Assembly (NCBI GenBank): GCA_052067355.1
Contig: JBQHQH010000001.1
Span: 1 to 64,000, forward strand
DNA: 64,000 bases
Reading direction: 5' to 3'
Source of the DNA: CABMKH01 sp040797625
Lineage (GTDB): Bacteria > Bacillota > Clostridia > Tissierellales > Tissierellaceae
The first letter of the stretch is position 1. Every line of letters starts with the position of its first letter. Positions 7,494-15,804 of the stretch are shown one piece after another. The notes under the pieces are model-generated. The model was not told the origin of the DNA. It worked only from the letters and a program-made list of their open reading frames with translations, and ran no database searches. The translations under genes and the position numbers were made by a program.

Positions 7494-8107
7494 TCTTTAT
7501 CTTTGCGACCTCCATCCACATTATTTATTAAATCTATTCGCCTTTTTAACTGCTTCAAAGCTGAGTGATGTCTTGACTTTACAGTTCCCAAAGGTATTTC
7601 TAATATATCTGCAATCTCTTGCAATGAATAATCATAATAGTATCTTAAAACTATTACTGCTTTTAGTTTATCTGATAAACTATTAATTAATTCCATTATC
7701 TCACTTTCTAATTCAGAGTGAATAATGTTTGGCTCATAACTCATATCCTCTCTGCTTAACATTGAACATTGTTTTTTAAAAATCCGAAAAACACGCCAAT
7801 TTTTTCTTTTAAAGTTACTAATCTGACGAATAGTTATGCCATGAAGCCATGCTCGAAAAGATTTATCTAAATTATAATTATTAATTGAACTCCACAACTG
7901 AACATAAACTTCATTCATAATATCATCTCTATCCATGTGATTATAAACAATCATTGAAATTAATCTATAGACATCACTACTGGTTTCATTATAAATAAAG
8001 TCAAAAGATTCAATTGAGCCATTCCTCATCTCTTTTATATGCTTATAAAGCTCGTGGTCTTTTTCTTTTGACTGGTCTAACAATGTTTTTTCCTCCCTTC
8101 TAAACAT
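7472..8107 (-). CDS. ECF-type RNA polymerase sigma factor
   Basis: A 211-residue sigma-70 family protein lacking regions 1 and 3. Region 2 spans about residues 30-100 (core binding MDRDDIMNEVYVQLW, -10 reading AWLHGITIRQISNFKRKNWR). Region 4 spans about 135-195 with a helix-turn-helix EIADILEIPLGTVKSRHHSA. It redirects RNA polymerase to a small stress or envelope regulon, and the downstream overlapping gene probably sequesters it at the membrane. The pair is the first gene set of its minus-strand unit, which ends in the hairpin at 6639. Confidence 0.9.
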   Translation of the reverse strand: MFRREEKTLLDQSKEKDHELYKHIKEMRNGSIESFDFIYNETSSDVYRLISMIVYNHMDRDDIMNEVYVQLWSSINNYNLDKSFRAWLHGITIRQISNFKRKNWRVFRIFKKQCSMLSREDMSYEPNIIHSELESEIMELINSLSDKLKAVIVLRYYYDYSLQEIADILEIPLGTVKSRHHSALKQLKRRIDLINNVDGGRKDKEWILKEN

Positions 8108-8383
8108 TTAAATTGAAAATTTGTTTTGTAAGCTGCTTACATAATGTATTGGTTCTATTTATATAAAAGGTTCGCTTTTTATTTAAAGGAAATTTATTGC
8201 ACTTAACCCCTCTAATATATATGATAGCAATTTTTTAATTAAATATAATAGTATAGTTCACATTAAGTGAGACTTATATTTGTTAAAACTATATAATTTT
8301 GGATTTTCTAATCTGTAACTTATTTTCAAAGCACTAGATAATCGTTTAATAGAAAGTCTTTTTTATAGATTTCTTGTCCAATA

Positions 8384-8462
8384 GGAGATCTTCATTCTTA
8401 TCTAAAAGATATGTTTAAAGATGCACTCCAAGAAATGTTAGAGGCAGAACTAGAATTGGAGT
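8384..8462 (+). pseudogene. IS256-family transposase N-terminal scrap
   Basis: The plus strand encodes HSYLKDMFKDALQEMLEAEL, the conserved start of IS256/Mutator transposases. It lacks a start codon and the sequence loses sense a few codons later, so it is the leftover of a deleted insertion sequence. Confidence 0.55.
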
Positions 8463-8540
8463 GCTGTTCTATTCCTTCCAATAGTGTGCAGTACATAAAT
8501 AATCTTGACATTTGAATCACTCCTTTGTTTTTGGACATAA

Positions 8541-8587
8541 AAAGGGCGAAGTTTACTGGTTTAATATTGACCAAAACTTTGCCCTTT
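8541..8587. terminator. Orphan hairpin
   Basis: AAAGGGCGAAGTTT at 8541-8554 pairs with AAACTTTGCCCTTT at 8574-8587 (one G-T pair), with further pairing inside the loop and T-rich flanks. It could be a terminator or the end of the deleted IS256 element. No gene lies directly upstream on either strand. Confidence 0.5.
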
Positions 8588-8752
8588 CTCTATATTCAAT
8601 TTTTTATATTATTAAGTTTTATATATCATTTAGAGTTTTTCTTATCTGTTAGATGAACAAAATATAAATAACGTGTCTTAACCTTATAGCTAATTTATCA
8701 AAGAAAATGATCATTTTACAAAGATGTGTTACTAATAGTTTATCAAATACTC

Positions 8753-9244
8753 TTAGATTTCTACATAGGAAAATGCATTCCCATGCTTTCTTATTACTGA
8801 TTCCAAATCTTCAGGCTTTATCCAAATTGTTGCTGTATTGTCATTAGGATGAATACCGATATGATGAAAATACCGAACATCGCTGTCTAATACAACTTCA
8901 ACTTTGCAACTTGTATCATTTAATATACCAAGTGGTGTTACAGAACCTTTGTCCAATCCTAAAATTTCATATAATGCACTCTCAGATGCAAAACTTAGAG
9001 GTCTACTATTTAGCTTTGTCTTTAATTTCTTTAAATCAACTCGTTTATCTTTTTGCACAGATATGAGAAAATATCTTTTCTTTTTATCATCCCGCACAAA
9101 TAAGTTTTTAACTACTTGGTTATTGGTATCAATGCAAAGATTGTCCATTTCCTCTATTGTATAAACAGCAGGATGCTCAATAATATCATAAGTTATATTC
9201 ATATCAGATAAATAATCAAATACTCTTTGCCTCTCTAATTTCAT
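8753..9244 (-). CDS. YbaK/EbsC-type prolyl-tRNA deacylase (PrdX-like)
   Basis: The ATG at 9244 has GGGAGGG eight bases upstream, so the 20 in-frame codons before it are not used; the protein is 163 residues. It has the complete YbaK fold with EHPAVYTIEEMD near the start, VVKNLFVRDDKKKRYFL and the C-terminal IGIHPNDNTATIWI. Members hydrolyse Ala- or Cys-tRNA(Pro) and correct prolyl-tRNA synthetase errors in trans. Stand-alone copies called PrdX are common in amino-acid-fermenting clostridia. No proline reductase gene is in the window. Confidence 0.88.
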   Translation of the reverse strand: MKLERQRVFDYLSDMNITYDIIEHPAVYTIEEMDNLCIDTNNQVVKNLFVRDDKKKRYFLISVQKDKRVDLKKLKTKLNSRPLSFASESALYEILGLDKGSVTPLGILNDTSCKVEVVLDSDVRYFHHIGIHPNDNTATIWIKPEDLESVIRKHGNAFSYVEI

Positions 9245-9405
9245 AATTAATGCCCTCCCAAAATATAAATAGTATTTACTTCGCCTTTTTCTACATATAT
9301 TCATCTATAGTATATTATTCAACCATTCACTTATCAACCTAATTTTCCCACTTATCATCTATCATCACTCTAATTATCCAATGTCATCTATATTTCATCC
9401 TATTT

Positions 9406-9702
9406 TTAAGGGTCAAAAAATAGTGTTTTTCCACTGATTTTTGACCCAAAACTCGTCCTGGAATCACTATATACTGCGATAAAGTAGAATGTTTCCAATC
9501 GAACTTCGATACGCTCTTTCTCTTGGTCATTCCTGACATGAGGCGTACCTCTACTTACAACTCGCTCCACTCCTTGTAAGCTCGGTGTAAATGTCTTTAA
9601 CTGATGTATTTTCATAGCCTTTTTCATGAACAACTTCTCAGCAGCGTCCAATAATTCATCTTTTCTTATTTCTGGTTTTTTAACTACCCTCGACATAATC
9701 AT
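9406..9702 (-). pseudogene. TetR-type regulator truncated by foreign sequence
   Basis: Only the first helix of the DNA-binding domain survives (VVKKPEIRKDELLDAAEKLF), about 26 residues from MIMSRVV. The frame then runs into unrelated sequence ending in SRTSFGSKISGKTLFFDP, which is translation of the repeat at 9410-9480. A TetR protein needs about 190 residues, so this one is dead. It followed the VOC relic on the same strand. Confidence 0.7.
9410..9480. repeat. Degenerate 70-bp repeat, copy A
   Basis: GGGTCAAAAA at 9410-9419 and TTTTTGACCC at 9438-9447 form inverted arms around TCCACTGA, followed by a CACTATATACTG block. A diverged copy with the same order lies at 14811-14882. Both copies border truncated genes, so this may be the end of an unidentified mobile element. 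Confidence 0.5.
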
Positions 9703-9726
9703 TCCTACTTAACAGAGTTATATAAG

Positions 9727-9949
9727 CTATGGAATAAAAGCAACACCACTTAACCCATTAAAAGAAAGCGCTGCGAAGTTTAAACTTAACAAACTCTATA
9801 TTAATTTGCCCAAAGTTAACTCCTACACTTGAATAGTCCTCACCTTCAGAAAATGGCCACGCATATGGAAATTGAAAGTTCTCCGAAAACTTCTTAGCCA
9901 TTTCTTCAGGATAATCAGTTTCAATCATCACATGATCTAAAATAAACAT
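9727..9949 (-). pseudogene. VOC-family (glyoxalase-like) gene, frameshifted
   Basis: The frame opens MFILDHVMIETDYPEEMAKK and continues through VGVNFGQINIEFVKF, the first half of a VOC domain. It ends early after residue 63. A short second frame directly after it reads FNGLSGVAFIP and stops at 9727. The rest of a normal 120-250 residue protein is gone. Confidence 0.6.
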
Positions 9950-10044
9950 TTCATCCTACTTAAATATCAATATCCATTAGATAAAATTGTACTTCATAAC
10001 AAATTACCATTTTATTATATTATAGCATGTTCACATGGCTAGGC

Positions 10045-10800
10045 CTACCAATTACAACTGTATTCTGGCTTTCTCGCTTTTATAATTAGAAATGTAGGTT
10101 TAACAAATTCCTTAATTAAATCCGGCTTTTCTTTCAACGCCCATGTTTCTGGTGTAGGTTCTATCATATCTTTAATAATAAAACCTGCATGTGCTAATGT
10201 TGATACGATTTCTCCCATAGAACGATGGTAGTTAATCACACCATCAACAAACCATGTTCCCACACGTTGTCCACTTTTTGCATAGTCAGAAAAAGTATAG
10301 GATACAAACTTTCCATTTTCATCTAAGTTATGATGTCCCTTGCAATCCATCGTGGCAGTCACAATAGGATGTTCCTGCGAATAAATCAAATATCCTCCCT
10401 CATTTAAAACAGCATAAACATCTTTAATAAGTTTTTGAAAATTTTCAACGTAATGAAATGCAAGAGAACTGTATACTATATCGAATTTTTGTGTCAAAGT
10501 AGATAGTTCTGACATATCCATGCGGAGATACTCAATGCACGAATGACAAGATTCCTTTTTTGCTACTTTGAGCATCTTTTGTGAAAGATCAATTCCGATT
10601 ACTTTTTTAGCCCCGTTTTGCGCAAATATAAGACTATTGTGTCCGTATCCACACCCTATATCTAAAATCGTTTTGCCCTTTATATCAGGTAATAATTTGT
10701 TTATTGCTGGCTGCTCTAATAAATCATTATAGCTTTTTTCATTCCTTAATTTCATATACTCTGTAAAAAATATTTCATTGTCATATATGTTCTGGCTCAT
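10045..10800 (-). CDS. Class I SAM-dependent methyltransferase
   Basis: The ATG at 10800 follows AGGAGG by seven bases; the 38 upstream in-frame codons look non-coding. The 251-residue protein has motif I ILDIGCGYGHNS, an acidic end of strand 2 (VIGIDLS), motif II YLRMDMSEL and FDIVYSSLAFHYVEN, which together form the AdoMet pocket of the UbiE/Methyltransf_11 group. The C-terminal half (YHRSMGEIVSTLAHAGF) is typical of small-molecule methyltransferases. The substrate cannot be told from the sequence. It is transcribed alone. Confidence 0.85.
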   Translation of the reverse strand: MSQNIYDNEIFFTEYMKLRNEKSYNDLLEQPAINKLLPDIKGKTILDIGCGYGHNSLIFAQNGAKKVIGIDLSQKMLKVAKKESCHSCIEYLRMDMSELSTLTQKFDIVYSSLAFHYVENFQKLIKDVYAVLNEGGYLIYSQEHPIVTATMDCKGHHNLDENGKFVSYTFSDYAKSGQRVGTWFVDGVINYHRSMGEIVSTLAHAGFIIKDMIEPTPETWALKEKPDLIKEFVKPTFLIIKARKPEYSCNW

Positions 10801-10925
10801 ATAAGTTCCTCCTAGTATAATAATGTCATAGTCAATAATGACTATGCAGTTAAAATATTTCTTAAAAATACCTTTTCTATTATTTAGTAACAGAAGAAGG
10901 AGTTCTTCCTTCATCAGATGTTACC

Positions 10926-11185
10926 CTTAAATTCAACATGTCTGACGCTTCCCAGTAGACTCCAGACTTATCATAAAGTATAATCTTCTAAGGATAGGAC
11001 AAAAATTGTTTTCCTCCTTGGGAGGCCAGTTTCTACTGACTCATACCTGTACAAAAGTCAATTAGTCCATTCAATGAGGTTTTATGATTTGGCTGGTTGG
11101 GAGCCTCAGGCTATACCCGTATCACATGCTAGGATGTGTACTCATTGTTTGGAAATGGATTCCTATCAGAAAGGAGCTGTCGCTC
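10926..11185 (+). ncRNA. Candidate IS110 bridge RNA region (left non-coding end)
   Basis: IS110-group elements carry a structured non-coding RNA in the end preceding the transposase, which pairs with donor and target DNA. The 260 bases here have no open frame of their own and contain several potential hairpins: CCTCC/GGAGG at 11013-11025 and the CACAT...ATGTG and AGCCT/AGGCT pairings between about 11100 and 11160. Exact RNA ends and guide loops cannot be fixed without related copies. The assignment rests on family knowledge and position. Confidence 0.4.
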
Positions 11186-12493
11186 ATGTCAAATATTATT
11201 AAATTCGATTCATTTATTTCAATTGGTATTGATGTCGGTGCAGACTTTAGCTGGATGTCTATTGCACTGCCTAATCAAACCTTTGTAGGAAAGCCTTTTA
11301 AAATCCTACACTCTGATTTAAATTCCCTATCTATGGCTGTTTCTAAAATCAAAGAAGCAGAAGAGATGTATTCTTTGGAAAGTCGCATTTTCCTTGAATC
11401 CACGGGAATTTATCATTACCCGCTCTTCTGCTATCTTCGTGATAAGGGATTTTTGGTATCCATCATTAATCCTATCATCACTAAGAATAGCACAAATATT
11501 AACATTAGAAAAGTCCATAATGATAAATTTGATTCAAAAAAAGTTGCTTTAGTTGGTTTAAAGCCTGATTTAAAAATTTCTCTCATGCCATCAAATCTTG
11601 CTCTTGATTTAAGAAATCTTTCAAGAGAATATTATGACCTAATGGATAATCGCTCTGCTTATGTGAACAAGCTTCAAGGCGAATTAAGAATAGTATTTCC
11701 ACAATATTTAAAGATTTTTTCTAAAATCACTACAAATACAGCTTTAACCTTATTGGAGAAATATACATCTCCTGGTGCTTTCTTAAGCGCTTCCAAAGAT
11801 GAAATCATAGCTTCTATACAATCTACTGCACGCTTTGGAATTACTTATGCTGAGAAAAAGTACAACGCTATTATTCAAGCTGCAAATGACGCGAAGGCTT
11901 TTGGTTATTCTGTAAATAGTAATTTTAAGCGTATTCGTCTGTATATTCGTTTTATTCGTCAATATGATGAAGAAGTCTCATTAATACTTTCTGATATGCG
12001 CGAACTCGTGGATTCTAACGAAGATACTGAATTTATAAAACAAATACATCTAATAGAATCTTTTAAAGGTGCAGGATTTCTTTCAGCAGTAAGCCTTATG
12101 TGTGAAATTGGAGACTTTTCTGCTTTTCATTCACCTAAACAACTTTTTGCATATTTCGGCCTAGATCCAGCTGTTAAACAATCAGGTAATTTTAATGGTA
12201 CTCAGGTCCATATGTCAAAACGAGGCTCACGGATTGCTAGAAGAGTAATACATACCATGGCTTTGGTTAGTATTGCCCGTAATCGTAAAGGCTCCGCTAA
12301 CAATCCAGTTTTACGTGAATACTACCTTAAAAAATGTCAAGGTAAGTCCAAAATGGTGGCGCTTGGAGCTATTATGCATAAAGTATGCAACATTGTATTT
12401 GCCATTTTACGTGATAACAAAGAATTTGAAATCATCACCCCTGAAGAACATCAAATGAATTACTTAAAGGCGGAATGCGACATCGCTGCATAG
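11186..12493 (+). CDS. IS110-family transposase (DEDD recombinase)
   Basis: The ATG at 11186 follows AAAGGAG at nine bases, giving 435 residues; the longer frame starting at 11084 runs back into the left end. The N-terminal DEDD domain begins ISIGIDVGADFSWMSIALPN with the first catalytic Asp, followed by the conserved Glu in IFLESTGIYHYPLF. A helical linker spans roughly 150-280. The C-terminal Transposase_20 domain has IESFKGAGFLSAVSLMCEIG, the conserved GLDP and a Ser-containing MSKRGSRIARR, the nucleophile region. The frame is full length and undamaged, so the element may still move. Confidence 0.92.
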   Translation: MSNIIKFDSFISIGIDVGADFSWMSIALPNQTFVGKPFKILHSDLNSLSMAVSKIKEAEEMYSLESRIFLESTGIYHYPLFCYLRDKGFLVSIINPIITKNSTNINIRKVHNDKFDSKKVALVGLKPDLKISLMPSNLALDLRNLSREYYDLMDNRSAYVNKLQGELRIVFPQYLKIFSKITTNTALTLLEKYTSPGAFLSASKDEIIASIQSTARFGITYAEKKYNAIIQAANDAKAFGYSVNSNFKRIRLYIRFIRQYDEEVSLILSDMRELVDSNEDTEFIKQIHLIESFKGAGFLSAVSLMCEIGDFSAFHSPKQLFAYFGLDPAVKQSGNFNGTQVHMSKRGSRIARRVIHTMALVSIARNRKGSANNPVLREYYLKKCQGKSKMVALGAIMHKVCNIVFAILRDNKEFEIITPEEHQMNYLKAECDIAA

Positions 12494-12856
12494 TGTAATT
12501 CCATAGACTTTTTTACTTTTTGATGCCTATCAAAAGGTTTATTAAGGTTACCTTTTTTTGTTTATTAAAGTTTCAAATATTTTTAAATTGATTATTGACA
12601 ATTCTTAGCTGGACTTTAATTTCTTTTTGGGTTGCCTTTTTAAATTGACTATATCTCATAATACCTGGCACATCTTAGAATTATGGAGCTCGTTCTAAAC
12701 TTGTTGTACTCCTAGAATGATGTATAACAACTGCTTCTATCATGATTTAATTATGCATGGGACAAAATAGGAAACATTATCTGATTGTTCACAAACAAAT
12801 TATTCTTTCCTTTAAAGACAAAAAGTATTGTGTCCTCTTCCTCGAGGATTTGAGAA
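12494..12856. other. Right end of the IS and non-coding flank
   Basis: I see no gene. The first 120 bases contain a hairpin and a run of T residues that could terminate the transposase message. The remainder is AT-rich and structureless to the eye. Confidence 0.4.
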
Positions 12857-13078
12857 TTAAAAGTAGTATTTTTTGCAGGCGTAAACCCAAAAATCTGTAA
12901 TCAGTCTATGAGTCCACAATAATCTACGATAACTCATTTCGCCTAGTTCAGCTATCTGCACCCCATATTTATCTATTGGAATATGCTCTGCTAAAATATC
13001 CATGGCAATCTTGACAAGATATAGATTTGTACCAATTCCTGCCGTTGCTGTTATCCCAGTAGTATTAAGAACATCCAA
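12857..13078 (-). pseudogene. Fragment of a Y-family DNA polymerase (UmuC/DinB type)
   Basis: Residues TTGITATAGIGTNLYLVKIA and the following IAELGEMSYRRLLWTHRLIT correspond to the palm/thumb segment of UmuC-like translesion polymerases, with the usual A-G-I-G-x-N core. The palm catalytic region before it and the little-finger domain after it are missing. At 73 residues against about 420 it is inactive. Such polymerase genes are common cargo of plasmids and conjugative elements. Confidence 0.75.
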
Positions 13079-13115
13079 AAATTTTCATATCTCTTTTACG
13101 CAATCGTCCAATTTA

Positions 13116-13226
13116 TCACTGATCATCATGAAACTCATATAATATTCTATCTGATGGATCGATTCTAGGATCTAATTCAATATTTCCTCTATCTATGTAT
13201 TTTTCCTTTTTTGCATTATATAACAT
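13116..13226 (-). CDS. Short hypothetical frame, possible gene start remnant
   Basis: Thirty-six codons (MLYNAKKEKYIDRGNIELDP then RIDPSDRILYEFHDDQ) run from an ATG at 13226, with AGGAG almost touching the start codon. I do not recognise it. It lies just upstream of the polymerase fragment on the same strand and may be part of the same decayed unit. Confidence 0.25.
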   Translation of the reverse strand: MLYNAKKEKYIDRGNIELDPRIDPSDRILYEFHDDQ

Positions 13227-13375
13227 CTCCTATATCTTATATATCAACTATATATTTAAATTAATGCTGACTTACTATTAAACTAATATCAAACTTTACT
13301 GTCCAAAATTCCCATATAAATATCTTAACACTCTTATGATTTATCACATTTACTTATCTTTTATTGTTGTGATTT

Positions 13376-14599
13376 CTATTGTTTTTTTTCATTTATCAAG
13401 CGTAGGCAAGCTTGGTACGGAGTTTCAAAATTCTCTGGGACAACATCTGGTAAGGTTCCAAATTCTACATTACTTGAGCCATCTTCATTTATTCCACATC
13501 CCATTCTATAAAAAAAGACTAATCCCGAATGAGGTAAAGCCGTCATCATTGGTGTTCCACCATTGTATCCATCTCCACCTGTTTGATAGCCCACTAAAGT
13601 TGCAAATCCAGTGCCTTTTGCAAATTGTGCGAATGCTTCTATGGAAGAAAAAGTATTCGAATCTGTCAAAAGATAAATATCTCCTGAAAACGTCTTTTTT
13701 TCAAAAAGAGGTTGGACACTTATTCCAGTTTCTACATAACCACCAAATTGCTGTACATCTTTAATATTTAAATTCGGATATTCTTCAAAATCTATTTCCT
13801 CAATAATCTCGACACCTAAGTTCTGATAATAGTTTTTTATCCATTCATCATTTTTTATAAAGCATTTAGTATGGAAAGTCTTAACCTCATCTATATTTGG
13901 AGATACAATATTATTCATCCAATAAAAATCTCCGCTATCATTTGCATGACATCTAATAATCAAGTGTTTATAGCCTTCCTTTTCAAGTTTGTTAAAATAA
14001 TCCAATAAATATTGCGAATCTCTTTTTTCATTTTTCACAGAAGGATAAAACACTTCAAGAAAGGCTGTTGTTTCATCAATAGTTTCAGTTTTAATGTTTG
14101 AACTAATATTCCACGAGAAAATCCTTTGAAAAATATGTAATGGAATTCCTTTTCTCATATATCCATAACTTTCCAAGGCTTTCTCATCTTCAAGAGCTTG
14201 ACGTTGGTATGTTAAATTGTAATCTTCCACAAGTTCGTCATCTACATCTAACACATATCTAAGCCTGAAAAATGTATTTGCATCAAAAACTATTAAATGT
14301 CCAATATAATTCATTTCTTTTAATGCTTCATTAACTATTTGATAGAATAATTTAACGTCAATCGAGCTTCTTTCTTCAATTTTTTTTCGATATATTCTTT
14401 TAACGTCTCCAATATCAATACCTAGTTTTCTTTCTGCCACACCAAAATATGGATACCTGGTCTCTAATATCTCCCATAAAAAATCATAATCTTCAAGGGC
14501 TTTTTCTTTTGTAAATTCTCTCACTGTCGGTGGTGGATTTAAACGCTTATATATTGGTATTAGTACATTAAAAATAAAAATATAGGCAATAAACATCAA
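13376..14599 (-). CDS. S41-family (C-terminal processing type) peptidase, membrane-anchored
   Basis: About 407 residues. An N-terminal hydrophobic stretch (IAYIFIFNVLIPIY) anchors the protein with the bulk outside. The tail-specific protease core is at about residues 290-395: GDIYLLTDSNTFSSIEAFAQ carries the catalytic Ser after the T-x-S motif, followed by GYQTGGDGYNGG and PHSGLVFFYRMG. No PDZ domain is recognisable in the first half. The start is uncertain: TTG at 14599 and ATG at 14596 lack a ribosome binding site, while GGAG sits well placed before an in-frame ATT at 14638 that would complete the membrane segment. The substrate is unknown. Confidence 0.75.
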   Translation of the reverse strand: MMFIAYIFIFNVLIPIYKRLNPPPTVREFTKEKALEDYDFLWEILETRYPYFGVAERKLGIDIGDVKRIYRKKIEERSSIDVKLFYQIVNEALKEMNYIGHLIVFDANTFFRLRYVLDVDDELVEDYNLTYQRQALEDEKALESYGYMRKGIPLHIFQRIFSWNISSNIKTETIDETTAFLEVFYPSVKNEKRDSQYLLDYFNKLEKEGYKHLIIRCHANDSGDFYWMNNIVSPNIDEVKTFHTKCFIKNDEWIKNYYQNLGVEIIEEIDFEEYPNLNIKDVQQFGGYVETGISVQPLFEKKTFSGDIYLLTDSNTFSSIEAFAQFAKGTGFATLVGYQTGGDGYNGGTPMMTALPHSGLVFFYRMGCGINEDGSSNVEFGTLPDVVPENFETPYQACLRLINEKKQ

Positions 14600-14810
14600 A
14601 AAAATTAATACAAATATTTGCTTTAGCTTTGCTTTAATATCTATCTCTCCTTTACATTTATACTTTTATCCTTCATCTAATTTTAGTACATAACTTTTGT
14701 TTTATATCATTACAAGTGAAAGTTTGGGGTATTTACTTCTTAATAAGCTATCAATGTAATCCACAATCTACAATTGTAGTTGGAATTTTATGTTTGTTTT
14801 TTTATTTAAA

Positions 14811-14882
14811 AGGATCAAAAAAACAGACTTCTCCACTGATTTTGATCCTAAATTAATCTTTAAACTACTATATATTGTAATT
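14811..14882. repeat. Degenerate 70-bp repeat, copy B
   Basis: AGGATCAAAA at 14811-14820 and TTTTGATCCT at 14840-14849 flank CTCCACTGAT, then a TACTATATATTG block follows, the same layout as the copy at 9410-9480 on the same strand. It sits beside the duplicated rlmD end. Confidence 0.5.
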
Positions 14883-14886
14883 AATT

Positions 14887-15225
14887 CTATTTATTGTTGT
14901 TACTACCACAGTATTTCATCAAGATTATACTCTCAACGCGCCTTGTTGCTGCAATTCTGATGACCATCGAGCCTGGTCCCCCTTGGTGTGACGATAAGAT
15001 ATCATTAAGCGAAAATAGCTGAGGATTATTCAAAAATTCATCTTCTATGTCCCAAAAGTCTTGAAGAGTATTCATATCATCTCCTTCTTGATCACAAATT
15101 GCCACTTTCTCCGTATGTACACCATTGAAAAAGTCCATTTTTTCTTTTAAAGACATGGTTTTAAATGTACCGGCTTTATAATCCCTAAATTTTTCAATCA
15201 GCTCTTCATAATCAATATCATTCAT
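14887..15225 (-). CDS. Hypothetical protein with an rlmD-derived C-terminus
   Basis: A 112-residue frame with GAGGT seven bases before its ATG. The first 75 residues are acidic and unrecognised (MNDIDYEELIEKFRDYKAGT). The last part, VESIILMKYCGSNNNK, duplicates the end of the RlmD protein (VESIILMIHCGSERNNRV). This indicates that an element inserted at the rlmD 3' end and that its far junction now supplies the stop for this frame. The start overlaps the stop of the 39-codon frame upstream by ATGA. It may be an immunity-type gene or a fusion relic. Confidence 0.5.
   Translation of the reverse strand: MNDIDYEELIEKFRDYKAGTFKTMSLKEKMDFFNGVHTEKVAICDQEGDDMNTLQDFWDIEDEFLNNPQLFSLNDILSSHQGGPGSMVIRIAATRRVESIILMKYCGSNNNK
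14907..14945. repeat. Direct repeat of the rlmD 3' end (putative attachment site)
   Basis: The segment containing ATTATACTCTCAACG at 14924-14938 matches 16240-16254 inside rlmD, with further similarity on both sides (ACCACA, TCATCA). The two copies are 1,316 bases apart in direct orientation, as expected for the two ends of an element integrated at rlmD. Confidence 0.55.
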
Positions 15226-15341
15226 TTAACAACCTCATATTCTGATTTGTTGAATTGCACCTTCTCCACCAAAGGCGTATTAAGCAAATTATAAATTTCC
15301 TGTAACTCTGTTTTAATTCGCCTACAGGAGCAAATGCTCAT
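15222..15341 (-). pseudogene. 39-codon tail fragment upstream of the fusion gene
   Basis: From ATG 15341 the frame reads MSICSCRRIKTELQEIYNLL then NTPLVEKVQFNKSEYEVVK and stops at 15222, overlapping the next start. The DNA around G-C-A-T-T-T...TAGGCGA and CAGGAAATTTATA is shared with 15805-15870. The peptide KTELQEIYNLLN looks like the end of a larger protein whose beginning is in another frame, hence a broken copy. Confidence 0.4.
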
Positions 15342-15364
15342 GAAGTCCGTACTACTCAATCATT

Positions 15365-15781
15365 TTATTCTTCTGAAAATGTAGCGAGAAATCTAAAACA
15401 CCCAAATTCATTATTTTGAACTTCCTTAATATCACCCTCATATTTTAATTTCCCAACCACAATAGCGGTATTATAAAAATCGTCTAAGCCATTCGGATAG
15501 TTTGCTTTAAGCTTTTCAATATAAAATATGTCGGTTTGAGCGAAAATCTCCTCTAGTGACTTTGACGGTGGCATATTTGATATCGCAACTAAAAAATCCT
15601 CGTCATAAGTATTTACTCCAAAATCAACTCCAAATTCAGAACCAATACAATCAACTTCTAACAACTCGTAATCCTTTTTCATATATTCATTGAGTAATTT
15701 TTGTGATTTGCAGTTACCAACAAAAACAGAAACATATTCGTCATTACTATAAGTGTAACTTTTCTGTTCAACTTCTCGCAT
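15365..15781 (-). CDS. Imm22-like immunity protein
   Basis: The ATG at 15781 follows AGGAGG at about seven bases, giving 138 residues; a longer frame from 15832 includes the repeated DNA. The sequence DEYVSVFVGNCKSQKLLNEY opens with the I/V-x-V-F-V-G-N-x-K-S strand of the Imm22 family, and FGVDFGVNTYDEDFL matches the usual second motif. Imm22 proteins protect against polymorphic toxins in the cytosol. The domain call is from memory of the family and no partner toxin is visible, so this looks like an orphan immunity gene within a decayed toxin locus. Confidence 0.6.
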   Translation of the reverse strand: MREVEQKSYTYSNDEYVSVFVGNCKSQKLLNEYMKKDYELLEVDCIGSEFGVDFGVNTYDEDFLVAISNMPPSKSLEEIFAQTDIFYIEKLKANYPNGLDDFYNTAIVVGKLKYEGDIKEVQNNEFGCFRFLATFSEE

Positions 15782-15804
15782 ATCCAACCTCCTAAGTTTC
15801 CGTA

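Larger units (their letters stand above)
10926..12620 (+). mobile_element. IS110-family insertion sequence (approximate limits)
   Basis: The element comprises an intact transposase gene, a non-coding left end of about 260 bases and a short right end. IS110 members have no clear terminal inverted repeats and make no target duplication, so the boundaries given are estimates. The right end contains a CTTTTTGAT/ATCAAAAGG hairpin at about 12515-12540. No second copy is in the window. Confidence 0.6.

Noticed and set aside
10926..12620. Terminal inverted repeats for the IS110 element
   Set aside because: None found, as expected for the family, so exact ends are not claimed.
13336..13764. Plus-strand 142-codon frame
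   Set aside because: It is antisense to the S41 peptidase, which has catalytic motifs; the plus-strand frame has no signals.
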